Below are positions 36,999 through 49,438 of a DNA stretch of 64,000 nucleotides, piece after piece. Source of the DNA: Strongylocentrotus droebachiensis (taxonomy: Eukaryota; Echinodermata; Echinoidea; Camarodonta; Strongylocentrotidae); the NCBI GenBank assembly GCA_035222895.1, contig JAVYIG010000163.1, forward strand, positions 744,001 through 808,000, written 5' to 3'. Position 1 is the stretch's first letter. Each line of letters starts with the position of its first letter. The notes under the pieces were generated by a model, which saw only the letters and a program-made list of their open reading frames with translations, searched no databases and had not been told where the DNA came from. Made by a program: the position numbers and the translations under genes.

Positions 36999-39900
36999 TC
37001 CTGCCCTGTGTTTATCTTGAATATTAAAGGGGGTGTAGCATGATGAGACTGTGTCTTTTGAGTGCCTGAGTCAGGCCCAATCAGGTATAATACGACTACG
37101 GACGACACAGGGCAGTATTCATGTGCATGCAACATACGCGAAAGCGAAGCGTGAGGAGAACTTTGGCCTGTTTCGCTAGCTTGCTGACCGTTAATCAAGT
37201 TCATTTGTTTACGTGCAGTTGTCCCAAAGAAGCCGTAGATGACGTTAAACCTGTATTTGCTATGCTACAACCCCTTTAATTTCAGACATCTTTTTAGTTT
37301 ATATAAATGCAAATTATTAATGCATTTCAATCATAGTTATGATGTTCTGATATATTTATAGTTTGTGAATGATATCTCTAAAGTAGGATCTAGCAACTGA
37401 GGGATGATTATATCTGCCTTAATCTTACACACTAGTTTGAAATGTATGAAATTTAGTTGTGCTGCATGATACATCAACAATATTGGCATGTGAAATTGGT
37501 CAATGTCATGAATTTGAAGGTCAACATTTTCTTGCACATGGCATTGGAATGCTATCTTGCCCATCCCTAGCTCTTTAAGTTTGACTATTCTAATGGATTA
37601 TTGTTAGGTTTGTCAGATGCACAAATATTGAAGTTGTAGTGTGTTCAGAATGCAAGGTACGTCCATTCCCTCCAAATTCTCCCACTTTACACCAATCTTA
37701 ATGAAGTTATATTGGTTGCCAATAAGGCATTTAACTGCAAAACTTATCTGTGGATTGTTAAGTTCAGCAACTATGTAATAGTTTCCTTTTAATTTAGCCT
37801 TTGCTCTAGATACTTGTCAGTGATGGATAAATCCTAAAATATTAATTTTCAAGATGTGGTTTTGCAAAATGCAGGCATTTCGGACCAAATGTCTATTCAA
37901 TATGTTGCATTCTGTTGTACCCTTACACGTGTATCCATGGTTAATATTTTATAATATACGAAATCTGGCTTTTTACCCCCGTAACTTTTGCCAACACTGC
38001 AATTTCTGTATTAAAATAAAGATAACATTTGTACCTTTGACAGGGTATTATCATCTTTTTATTTAAATAATGTATTCATTTTTCGTATGAAATTTTGAGA
38101 TAGAAGTACTCAAAAGCACAACCTCTATCCAAATCAAAAATATTTGTATATTATACCAGAACATGGTTTAATTGGTTGTAGAGAGAAGAAACATAATATT
38201 GACATTTTGTCTAAGGCTTGAATTTTACAGGTAATTTATGTATGAGATAAAAGATCAATACCGATTATTTAAATACATGAAATAAATTGATACCATTATT
38301 CTCTAATTGAATAGATGTATATGATAAATAGTATATGAATAAATGTAAGTTAATGCTCAATATATTATGCTGAACTAAAAAGTTAAATATTCATTTGTAC
38401 AAGAGATACAAAAAGTATATGACCGTCAATACTTGTTTGTGTGAAGCCTCTTAGATATGTTTTATGAATCATTTTTAGATCCAGTGTAAGTTTGGACACA
38501 GGGTTATTTTTCTATCTATTTAACATTACTACATATATGTTAGGGGAATCGAAAATTTTCTGTGGCTCAGAATACACTTGGTGATATTGTTAATAGTTCA
38601 TATATTAAAAATCAAACATAAATCAGAAATGTCTTGGGATCTAGTCCACTCTAGAGCAATGTTTTTTTGTAACCACCTCGATCATTTAAACTAATATTTC
38701 GACCCATATTAGCCAGTATTTTCATAATAATAATTGGTCCTTGTATAGTGCTCATATCTGTCAGAATTGACACTCCTGGCGCTCCGTAGTTATTACCCTG
38801 GCTTTATTAGCATGGCTGCCATTACTGCCCTCTAGCATTTCAAGGAATTATTGATACAGCATGTAGTCTAGTGAGTTTCATTCATTTGTATATTTTGTAT
38901 TTCGATGTACTTAAATTCAGAGCTCAGAATGACAACTACTTATTCTCAAGATTTCATGATGGAACAGTTACAGTTTAGGCTCAACTTTCACTTTGACAGT
39001 GAGGTTTTTAATGATCTGATTTATTGATACCCAGCACAATATGTACATGTATATGATTTCAATTCATGTTCTGTACTTTGTACAGATAAATGTTAAAGTT
39101 CCTAAGATAAGATACCTCATTTTCCAGAAATACTATAAACGATATTGTTTTGTTCATTCTTATTGCCATGTGCATGTATATAATCATAGAATTTAATTAT
39201 TTATGAATATCATTAATGCGATTTTAATTATTTTGTATGAATGATTTATGAAAAATTTATGTTGCATTATAACCCATGTCACTTCTTCTTGTCGTTTTAT
39301 TAGTGCTGTGTTATGAATGTTTGAAATATTAGATCACAAAGTCTATGTGGACCTGAACTTGGCATTTTGGTCAGTGGATTGTGACATAGTCAGGGATAAC
39401 TCTCCAGTTTGTTGTGCAGACAAATATTAATTTCTTTTTATTCCTATGTGCCTTCTCCCTTGGGGCACTACTCAAAATATATTATGGATAGCTTATCATT
39501 ATAGGTCCTCTACAGAGAACAGACCCCCCCCCCCCCCCCCCCCGAGTCATAAATTTTTGACTAATTGAAATTTTAGTCATTTTGTGTGTCCGAACAAATA
39601 AGCAAGTTATCAATTCAGTCAATTTGGAGAGCCAATACCTATATAGTGATTACAACTTCCAAAAATTATTTCTCCTTTTTTGTCCAATTCCATTCAAACT
39701 TTTACCAGTCTACTTACCGGTATCTGATTTTTGTCTACTTTCCTCTAGTGTAGTTTGCTGTCAAGATAGGATTTCCCTTTAAAATTTTGTTTAGAAGCCC
39801 AATATGAATGAGGAATAATTCCATTACCATCAGTTATGCAAATTGATTGTTCAATTCAATAGATTTCATACCTCAGTAAGCAGTTAAAGGTAGGCGTTAC

Positions 39901-40302
39901 TACTGCAGCTAGAAGGGATTAGACCACACAGCGAGCCAGCGAGGTCACTGTGACAGGTGGCTATCTCATTAACTCGGCTCTCATTTAACATAAGAAAAAG
40001 AGGATCATGGGGGACCAACAGGCACCGATTTGGGAAGTTTTCTATATAGAGGGAGCAAGTAGCTACAAGTAGGACAGTGTGCCTTTAAACAATGGGCACC
40101 TACATTGAGATGACAGCTGTGCATAGATTTGTCCCACAAAAGTTCTATATGTAAATATTGTAATAACTTGTGTGTGTGCAGATTGTTACGCCACCAAATT
40201 TCTGTTGAATGTCGATTTTCAGACGAATCAGAAAATTAATTGAGCTCGGCTGTCGCTCTCAATCTGCTTCCGGAGGCTGCGTCTGTAGCCGTCCCTGGAC
40301 CT
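36999..40302 (+). other. ABHD3 3' UTR and downstream intergenic DNA
   Basis: No further coding exon. It contains a SINE fragment (38722-38860, minus), a poly-C run (39525-39543) and many AATAAA words, so the real polyadenylation site cannot be chosen from sequence alone. Confidence 0.45.
38722..38860 (-). repeat. SINE tail fragment
   Basis: (TAA)n, then 'TTGGTCCTTGTATAGTGCTC' and 'CCCTGGCTTTATTAGCATGG'; resembles the tail half of the 28948-29252 SINE in the same orientation. Confidence 0.5.
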
Positions 40303-40444
40303 GGGCCCCGTTTCATAAAACTTGTCATTAATAACAAGTTACAATTACTGTTATAAGCTACTGACCTCGTGGCATTTGATTGGCTGAGAGCAAATTTGTC
40401 ATAGAATTTGTTAATGATAACAAGTTTTGTGCAACGGGGGCCCC
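40303..40444. mobile_element. Palindromic MITE (GGGCCCCGTTTCATAAAACTT family)
   Basis: About 142 bp. It starts GGGCCCCGTTTCATAAAACT and ends with an imperfect reverse complement (AAGTTTTGTGCAACGGGGGCCCC). An inner TGTCATTAATAACAAG block is mirrored. Shares 'GTTATAAGCTACTGA' with 13586-13728. Confidence 0.7.
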
Positions 40445-41681
40445 TTTTCTGTGCAGGTATATGCCAGAATGTCCTTGACAGGATTGAAGTAAAGCCTCGT
40501 ATATGCCTACTTTCAAAAACATTATATATATATTTTTGTCTTCTTCACAGCAACAGCAACATGACTTTACACACAGTTTCTCCAAAATAAATCGTATCAC
40601 TTTCTTTAAGAAATTGTATTTACATAGAATTTAATTTAATCATCTCATAAATTGGAAACAAGTACACAATATTCATAATTATGCACACATCAAAAAGAAC
40701 CAAGAAGGCCTTTAAGATATCATAAAACTTTCTTCAGAATACACACACTGTTTAACAAGAATATAATTCAAGGAATACATGTAGACATCCTGAAGCCTTT
40801 TATCTTGCACCCATCACAGTAAAATACAAGAATAAACAGAAAGCTGAAATCAAATGGTATAAGTGAAACTTATGGAAACAGAGTTGTTGCTTTTTCCCTG
40901 ATGAGTGCCAGATGAAAAGCTTCAGCATGTCCATATCTAAAGCTATCATTCAATATTGTAGTACTAGTCATCTCTGAGAATAAGAGGGGACAAGGTATTT
41001 TTCTTGACACTGACATGTATTATTTCATTCAAAACAAGAGTACTGTAAAATTGCTTTGAACTTTACTCCACTTAAAAAGAAGCAAATATCGATAATCTAT
41101 ATTTTAAAAGTACTATAAAAACTATTAATGTACTGCCTATCGTTCATTCTATGTCAATCAACCACCCTAATACATTATAAGAATGTTTGGCAGGATTAAT
41201 AGCAAATTTCAAATTACCGGTATCAAACATGAAGTCAAGGTAGTTGGTATAAACTATCATATCTGCTTGCAGCGATGGCCCACTCACTAAGGCGGCGACA
41301 ATTTAAATTTTAAAGTAATGCCCAAAACATATCTTAACCACTTCAAATCACACCTTTGAACTTGACTCATAATCATATTGTTCTGACCATAGGGCTTGTT
41401 AAGATAAACAGCCACCAAAAAAGAGCCCTTTTTTGTTAAATGTCCAAATTGATGGCAACAAACATACTCGTATTCACTATTTAGCCTGTGTTATAAGATA
41501 TAAAAATGTGAAGCGCATTACCCTTTACGTTAAATTATCATTAAGCAAACACTGCAGGTTCACTAGTGCACTATCTGACCGAGGCTGAATACTGAAAGGC
41601 TTCATTTTTCATCCCAACACAGAACCGGGTACCTTCATCATGCCTTATTTCTTCCTCTGGTATATATTTTATGCCCAATAG
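40445..41681. other. Intergenic DNA, no gene seen
   Basis: AT-rich. It lies between the convergent 3' ends of ABHD3 (plus) and the ZC2HC1A gene (minus) and may include 3' UTR of the latter. Confidence 0.4.
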
Positions 41682-41868
41682 GCCATTTTCATAAAGTAAA
41701 CAAATTCAATGCATAAGTCTCTGCTAAGTGCTTCATTACAAGTTATTTCAATTCATATTTTGACTACTAAAATACAATTATTTGTAACGGGTAAATGAAA
41801 TCATTTGTAATGCGGCACTTAGCAAAGAGTGCATTGATTACGGAAATGGTCTATTTACGAATGACACC
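41682..41868. mobile_element. Palindromic MITE related to 15861-16154
   Basis: The 'GGCCATTTTCATAAAG..GTGCTTCATTACAAGTTATTTCA' half is mirrored imperfectly by 'TGAAATCATTTGTAATGCGGCAC..GGAAATGGTC'. Confidence 0.55.
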
Positions 41869-42969
41869 ATTCAGTAAAAGCAAATAACACTAATTCAAGT
41901 TTCAGGTTTCCATATCATCACACCTTTGAAAAAGGTTACAAAGTGAGTGAGGGCAGCATTTATAACGGACCTAAAACGTCATCCCAGGCTCCCTGCCTGA
42001 TATTAACAGGTATCTTTCTCAACCTCCCTTTAACTGTAATAGACAAAAATGTACTGAGGTGTAAAATGAGCAAGAGTACCAAGGTGTATAAAAGTACATC
42101 ATGTAGTTCATTTGCTTAACTCTCCTTAAGCCAGTTCCTAATTAGCTAGTACCTGTCAATACTAAGCATGCATATATATTTTTGCAATGTTCATTTGGAA
42201 AAATTCATTTGAGCCTGAATACATTATAAATTGAGGTGTACATCTGTTGTATTTTGTTTCCAGTCCTACGTTAAAAATGCACAACATATACTACCAATGT
42301 TATCTCATGTAAAGAGCTATACATGCAAACACAGTCATTATAACAAACTCAATTGCACATTTTTGTTAAAATGAGTTTCACTTGACAGTACATCATTCAC
42401 ATACCTATACATATCTGAAGTAGGTCACTAAAATGCACAAATGATTTGCTTCAATTGCATACTAAACTATTCCTACATGTATGTACATGTATGACATAGT
42501 AACACAGGTTTTAAGTAAAATCATGATGTAGTATACCGGTATGAGTTATTGCAATAATAACATACATAAAATTGCAACAAACGTGAACTCAGCTAGTGTA
42601 TAAGATTCCAATAATGTTTACCACCTAGACGTGAGATTAGTAATTCACCATTAAAAAATACACTTAAAATATCAATACAATTTAACATTCAATACATATC
42701 TTTTTAAAACCGTTAATGGAATATGACAAGTACCTTAGCAATATCTTGACACTCTACTAAAAACTGTAGATTGCGGTGTTCCATCAGTTCAATTTAGGAT
42801 GTGTTCATCAAGATATCCTTTTAATTTCCCTTTCCTTTGCAGCCATCCAGATGTTCATGATATCCTTCAGTGTTTCAGAGGTGTCATCTAGATCTTTATA
42901 TCTCCAGAGTGTTATCTCAAAGTCCACTATAAGCTTACAAGTTGAAGTAGAGTGTCATCATAGTGTTAC
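41869..42969. other. Intergenic/3' UTR sequence, no gene seen
   Basis: AT-rich with no exon-like frames. Possibly part of a long ZC2HC1A 3' UTR. Confidence 0.4.
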
Positions 42970-43012
42970 ACCAGTATGACACCGTTTTAGGTTTGGTGAT
43001 CTCTATTGCTGT

Positions 43013-43093
43013 TTCTCTGTCTGTCTGTCTATCTGTCTCTCTCTCTATCTCTCTCTGTCTCTCTCCATCTTTCTCTCTCTGTCTCTCTCTGTC

Positions 43094-43129
<36 letters not shown>

Positions 43130-43195
43130 ACACTGTCTCTCTGTCTGTCTGTATGTCTGTCTGTCCGTCTCTCTCTCTCTCTCTCTCTCTAGCTG
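43013..43195. repeat. (TCTG)n/(TC)n microsatellite
   Basis: TCTG and CTCTCT repeats over about 180 bp. The Leu/Ser/Cys-rich open frames across it are compositional, not genes. Confidence 0.9.
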
Positions 43196-43699
43196 CTATA
43201 TCTATCTACTTTGGTTATTATCATGTTATTCCACAACCCACTGTTTCTTGCCTTCACCAGGAGCTGCATTAATTAGTCTTCCATTCCTCTCTCTCCTCAA
43301 GCCATCTCTACGGACTATCCATCTTGATTTGGTGATAGAGCCATAAAATCCTGGAGCTCTTATATTTAAAGCCCCACTGCACTTCTTGTAGCTATACTTG
43401 CTCCCTCTAAATAGAAAACAATGCCTAAGCGGTGCCCACAGGTCCCCCATGATCCTCTTTTTCTTGTGTTAATTAAGAGCTGAGTTGATGAGAGAACTAC
43501 CTGTCAATGACCATGCTGGGTGGTCTAATCCCTCCTGGTTGAACTAGTGCAGACAGGCTTTAAAGAATGATACAAAATTCAAACCAGATTCATTACACTG
43601 TCAACTAAATCCTTCAAGGGTGTTGTCTCAGGTTATCTCGGGAGTAAATCAAGTGCTACATCAGTTTTTCATTTCTTCCCTCTCTCCGTTCCATCATCT
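43196..43699 (-). other. Proximal 3' UTR of the ZC2HC1A gene
   Basis: The sequence immediately 3' of the stop codon at 43700. No coding signal. The polyadenylation site was not assigned. Confidence 0.4.
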
Positions 43700-46600
43700 T
43701 CAGTCCAAATATTCTCTTCTTGTTCCGCACTCGCAGCAGTACTTGGCATTCTGCACGGGGTATCTGGATCCACATTCGTGACAGAACTTTGGTAACCTTC
43801 GTCCGTTCACGATGTCGGCGCTTGTTTTGCGCGAACTCAAGGACGGTCTGGATGACGGGGGTGTTGGTGTTCTACTGGTAGACATGGCAAATCCACTGAA
43901 AAGAATTCAAAAGTGAGAAGTGAATTTGTTAAATAGGAGGGAGAGGATGACAGTTTGTTGTGATGAACCATTTTGTAAACATGTGGACAATTATAAAAGT
44001 CGCTGGTTCTATTCTCAGAAATGATGGGACCCACTTGTAAAAATGACATTGTAGATCATTGATCCTAAACATAACTGATATCCAAATGTTTGTAATACCT
44101 CACTTAAAACAACGGCTATAACAATGTTATCAGCTAGTATAGCTGGGTGTTTTTATTAAGCGGAGGTTAAATTTCACAAATTACACCATTTTCTTCCCCC
44201 AAAAGAGTTCTAGGAAAATTCTTCACATTTTGACATTTCTATCATTTTTTTTCCAAAAAGATAATCATTGGACATTTCAAAGAATACTGATGGCATATAT
44301 ATATATATATACATAATAAAAATGTAAGTATTAATTTGTATAATAAAGCTTCCAGAACATTAATTCATTCTCCAATGGATTGAGGGTGGGGGGGGGGGGG
44401 GCACACAGAAAGCAAAAGCATTAATTGGCATAAAATGCAACATGATCGATACACAATTATTTCTACATTTAAGAGAAAAATAAATGTCCCATTCCCCCAA
44501 TGATTATTTTGAGGCAGAGGGCAAGTGCATATATCAAAATAAAACAATTAAACCACATGATAAACAGTTGATTAAAAAAATGTATTAAAGGGCGAGTGCC
44601 CCCCCCCCCCCCCCCCCCCCCCTCCTGTAATGATCCAACTTACTTGTCATCAGACACAGCCCGTAACCTGTCATGCGGGAGAACGTGATTGGGCGATTTA
44701 TGATTGTTGTTGTTTTTAAAGAGAGGCTCCAGCCTCCTACCCGCAGACCCTTGACGAGTGTCGGGGTGATCGTAGTCCATGTCATCATCGTAATCATGTC
44801 TGCCATCACCTGACTGGTAGCTGGCCGGACTGTATGCTGCATCTTGTCTGTTGTCTCTGGAGGTGCAGGGGTGAAAGGTCAGGTCAAAGGTTAGGATGTG
44901 ATTGGGATTTTATTTTATGAGGCCACCATTCATCTCCAGCCTAACCGCTCACGATGGTGGTCTCCTGCTTTCTAAATTACTTCTCTAATTTATTGAAAAA
45001 TATTTACTATATATTCCTTATCTTATTTGTATGCTTCGTAGATGTTTACTGTATGATATTACTGTACAAAAAAAAGTGTACATGTATTTCTTTTTAATTA
45101 CTTTTATAAACATTTTATTCATTGTATTTGTTATTGTTCGAATCTATGTAATTTGAGTTGAATTTGTATCTTTTAATAATAATAATAATAATAATATTTG
45201 TATGTCTTGTTTACCCAGAAATTAAACAAACAAACAAACTTTGCAATAGAATAAGGAAATATTTGAAGTTACCCTTTTCTGACCATGCACATATTGTATC
45301 TATGAGCTGGATTATTGTAATAGGGTTAAGAATTATCTTCTTACCTTCTGCCCTTTACTGAATCCCCACTGGAGCTCCTGTATGATGATGAGGCAGAGGA
45401 CTTTGGTGAAGGACGCTCAAGACTGGAACTTCTTGCTTTTGATCCCGTTACTAGAAAGAACAAAAGAGAGAAGATAATAATGACTCTCATGTTTAGCTTT
45501 CTATTCTTTTTAGTTTTAAATACATAGTTAATTATAACAACATATGTTTGTCTTTTCTGAGGATAACAGAAACTGGTTAATATTATTATTTAAGCTTTAT
45601 TCTTCCCTCTAGACTCTGACTGCCTCACAGAGTGTGTTTTAGCAGATGTCTCAACCATTTACAAGCTTTACCATTTTTATGAATCTCAAGAAAACTTGAT
45701 ACTATAATCCTGGGAAATATTGTCCTGACAATTTAGCCCAGGATATCAACCAGACGACAACCCACCACAAGACAATCATAATTACACCTACACGATTAAC
45801 TTATCACTGGAAAACTACACCAATCACAGGTTAATTAAAACTTTGGACAATTGTAACTGATAACTGACCATGCAATGAAACCATAAGTAACAACTAATCA
45901 TGCAACTAACGCAAGGATGACTATTAACCAAATAAGTACCCAATCCTAGGACTATTAACCCGAGACAACGACCACTCAGATAATTTTTGTATTCCCTGGA
46001 AGAACAAAAAAAACGTAAGACACATACTGACCAGACAGCCATCACGACTACAATGATTACCCAACTTAAGACTTGGTACCCATCAATTATCAGACATCAA
46101 TAAAATAAGAAATAAAATGGAAACAAATATGGTTCCACATACATGGTATGTTTCTGACTGAGGTCCATCACAACTACATTTATCAACCAACTTTAGGCTT
46201 GTTACCCATGAGGTACATGTATTATCATGCAGACATCAATAAAATAAGAAATAAAATGGAAACAAATCTGATTCCACATACATGGTTTGTTTCTGACCGA
46301 GGTCCTGTTCCCGATCTTCATGCTACCGTTCATTCTGCTCTCCAGCTCCGCCACGTCTCTGTCTGACCCCGCTCTGGTGGAGACCCTGCTCTGAGGTTGC
46401 CTAGCTGCAGCAGGAGAGGGGGTCTTCTTCTTGCCTCCTGGTAGCGGTGGTTTGTACTGTTAGAGGTCAAACAAAGACAATGATAAATCAAAGGGAAAAA
46501 GAAAAGAGCCATGGTTTACAAACTTAGATATTAGGCATTTTGTGGTTGATCAATACATCAGGGCCCCGATGCACAAAACTTACCATTGATGGTAACTTTG

Positions 46601-49383
46601 CCATCAATGGTAACTACCATGGAAATATTGATTTTGAATAGCTGTTGAGCCCTGTTACCATGGTAGTTGCGATTGATGGCAAAGTTACCATCAATAGTAA
46701 GTTTTATGCAACAGGAATAATTTGTTCAAAAAATTTTAGAAACAAAATTGAAATGTTTGCAAGTATGATATAACGAAATTATACTCGCAGCACTACAATA
46801 AAGCAAACAAGGAGAGATTTTCATTGCTCAATGTTTGTGTTTTGGTTGGCAATGTTCAGCCAGTTGCGATTGATTCAAGTAAATTGAAACCTTATATCAA
46901 TCGCAACTTTGTAACAGAGAGATTTAGAGTTTGCAAGGTTACAGTTGATTAGAAGACTTGCAATGCATCTGGATATATTGTAACTCGTTTTATAAGACAG
47001 GGGCCCGAAGTAATATCCTTAACTGGCATTATATCGGTCATTCCATGGGATTGGGGCAAAATATATGATGACGTCGATGTAACGTTGGTATTCTACTACA
47101 CATGGAAGATGAAATACTCTGTTGAAGATTACTATACAATGAATGTATATGGCAGTGCCCTGCCAGAATCATTCCTGTTTCAGTTGCTTCTCTTCCAAAT
47201 CTTTGTTAATACACATATCTCTCTTTTTTACCAGCGTTACATGGACATCATATTCATATAACATATTACATAAACTCTGGGTCTATAATATTGTAAAGAC
47301 ATTTGTATTTTAAAGCGCTATATAAAAATTAAATATTATTATTATTATTATTCACCATGAAGCTTGAGCACTTGTAAACATATAGTTGGCAATGCTTTTT
47401 ATGCTAAACTTATTTTTAGCAAACATTGTTACAGTCGATAGGAGACATAGTTTCTCACTTCTGGTATGTCACAAAAATTGACCCAACCCCACGGAAGGAC
47501 CCTTATATGAAAGAAGTGGGATGCAGAAAACTGGAGTAAAAGCCTAAATACCTGAGTTCTGGCTTGCACTTTGCCCTTATTTGCTGCGCTGGGGGTCTGT
47601 TTGTCGATGCGTTTGTTCTTCTCCTTGCACCAAGGTATGTGTCTCTGTGATGCGCTCTCACTGAAATGACGGTCGCAGCTTGGACATTGCACGTAATCTG
47701 GTGGCACAAATGATTAAAAACAATCAAAAAAGTTTAAGTTTAATATGTGGACAAATACATTTTGCTCTCTTTCCAATACTCTCTTACTGAGGAACTCAAA
47801 TCTTGGTTAGGGTCTTAATTGATCCTTTCAGGACGTGATTGATTTTAAGGGCTAGATTGATCACATGTTGTACTAAATTGGCAACAATAACTTTTTCCTT
47901 TTGTTGTTGTTGCTACGTTGGTCTATAAAAATGTGTAAAGTCTCTGAGAGCACATCTATTTGTAGAAACCTTGTCCAAAATTTTATTTAACTGCCAATTT
48001 TGATCGAAAATAATGATTTTGAACCTCAAAACATGTTGTCTATTTAAAGATTTAAAATATTATTTTCCTTTTTAAATTTCCTGGCATCAAATGCAATATG
48101 GTCATGGAAGAAAAATGGATGAAGTGTGTGCAGATTATTTTTTGGATCTCTTCTATCCATGAAAGGGTTAATTCTGTTTGCACATAAGATAGACCCTATG
48201 TCATTGAACACTCAAGTTAACTGTATTTAGGATAATAACAAATTTCTGTTGAATTATTGTTATTATAAACTATAAAGTAGACCTAACATGCAACATATTA
48301 ATGTAAGTCTAAATCTGAAAATAATACGGCTCAACACTCCAAGTGGAGTAAAACGAGGATGAACTGTGCGAATGAAATAATGGCATAATACTATTGAAAT
48401 GCTGTTGCACATGAGCCTTAAATAAGTTGGGTCTTGGATATTAACTACGGATGGTGTTTTCGGAAAGAAGGAATATTTGAAGCAATCTTTGTTTGAACAA
48501 ATTTCAATGAAAGACCAATTGTGTGTTCTTCTGGATAAAAGAGTAACAGGGTAAAGCATGTCCCACAATTTTGCTCTCTTTCCAATACTCTCTTACTGAG
48601 GAACTCAAATCTTGGTTAGGGTCTTAATTGATCCTTTCAGGACGTGATTGATTTTAAGGGCTAGATTGATCACATGTTGTACTAAATTGGCAACAATAAC
48701 TTTTTCCTTTTGTTGTTGTTGCTACGTTGGTCTATAAAAATGTGTAAAGTCTCTGAGAGCACATCTATTTGTAGAAACCTTGTCCAAAATTTTATTTAAC
48801 TGCCAATTTTGATCGAAAATAATGATTTCGAACCTCAAAACATGTTGTCTATTTAAAGATTTAAAATATTATTTTCCTTTTTAAATTTCCTGGCATCAAA
48901 TGCAATATGGTCATGGAAGAAAAATGGATGAAGTGTGTGCAGATTATTTTTTGGATCTCTTCTATCCATGAAAGGGTTAATCTTGGTTGAAAAGTACAGC
49001 TGTCTGGAACGAATGGGGCTGAATTGTTGCTGAATTAAGAAGTATAATTTGACCCATCTGAGGAAAAAGTTTCAATAATTTAAGCCTTATCGAGATAGTA
49101 GAGGTATTTACCAGCACTGTGTCCTCTTAACATTCTACGTCTAGTTACAATTAAGCATTTCGAATGCTGGATGCATCCATCATAAGTACCACTACGTTAC
49201 AATGTAAATAGACTTGAAATGCTTGGACATCGACATTCTTACCCGGGTTGATCCTCTTCTGAGCGGGAGGGGGAGGTAAAGGTAACCCTGTAAGTTGGGG
49301 CTCTGATCGGATCGGAAGATCGGAGCGACACCCTCGCACCTTTGATCGGTATCGGATCGGAAGAGCGACAAAAAAAATCGGCC

Positions 49384-49438
<55 letters not shown>

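Noticed and set aside
42963..43346. Leu/Ser/Cys-rich open frame
   Set aside because: It is translated (TCTG)n/(TC)n microsatellite, not a gene.
47761..48981. Two LTRs of a miniature LTR retrotransposon (TRIM)
   Set aside because: The repeats lack TG...CA ends, and there is no primer-binding site or polypurine tract. The internal segment is a LINE tail that also occurs alone at 62.3 kb.
49151..49339. 62-aa minus-strand open frame as an independent gene
   Set aside because: It reads the split ZC2HC1A exon half and the transposon end in the wrong frame.
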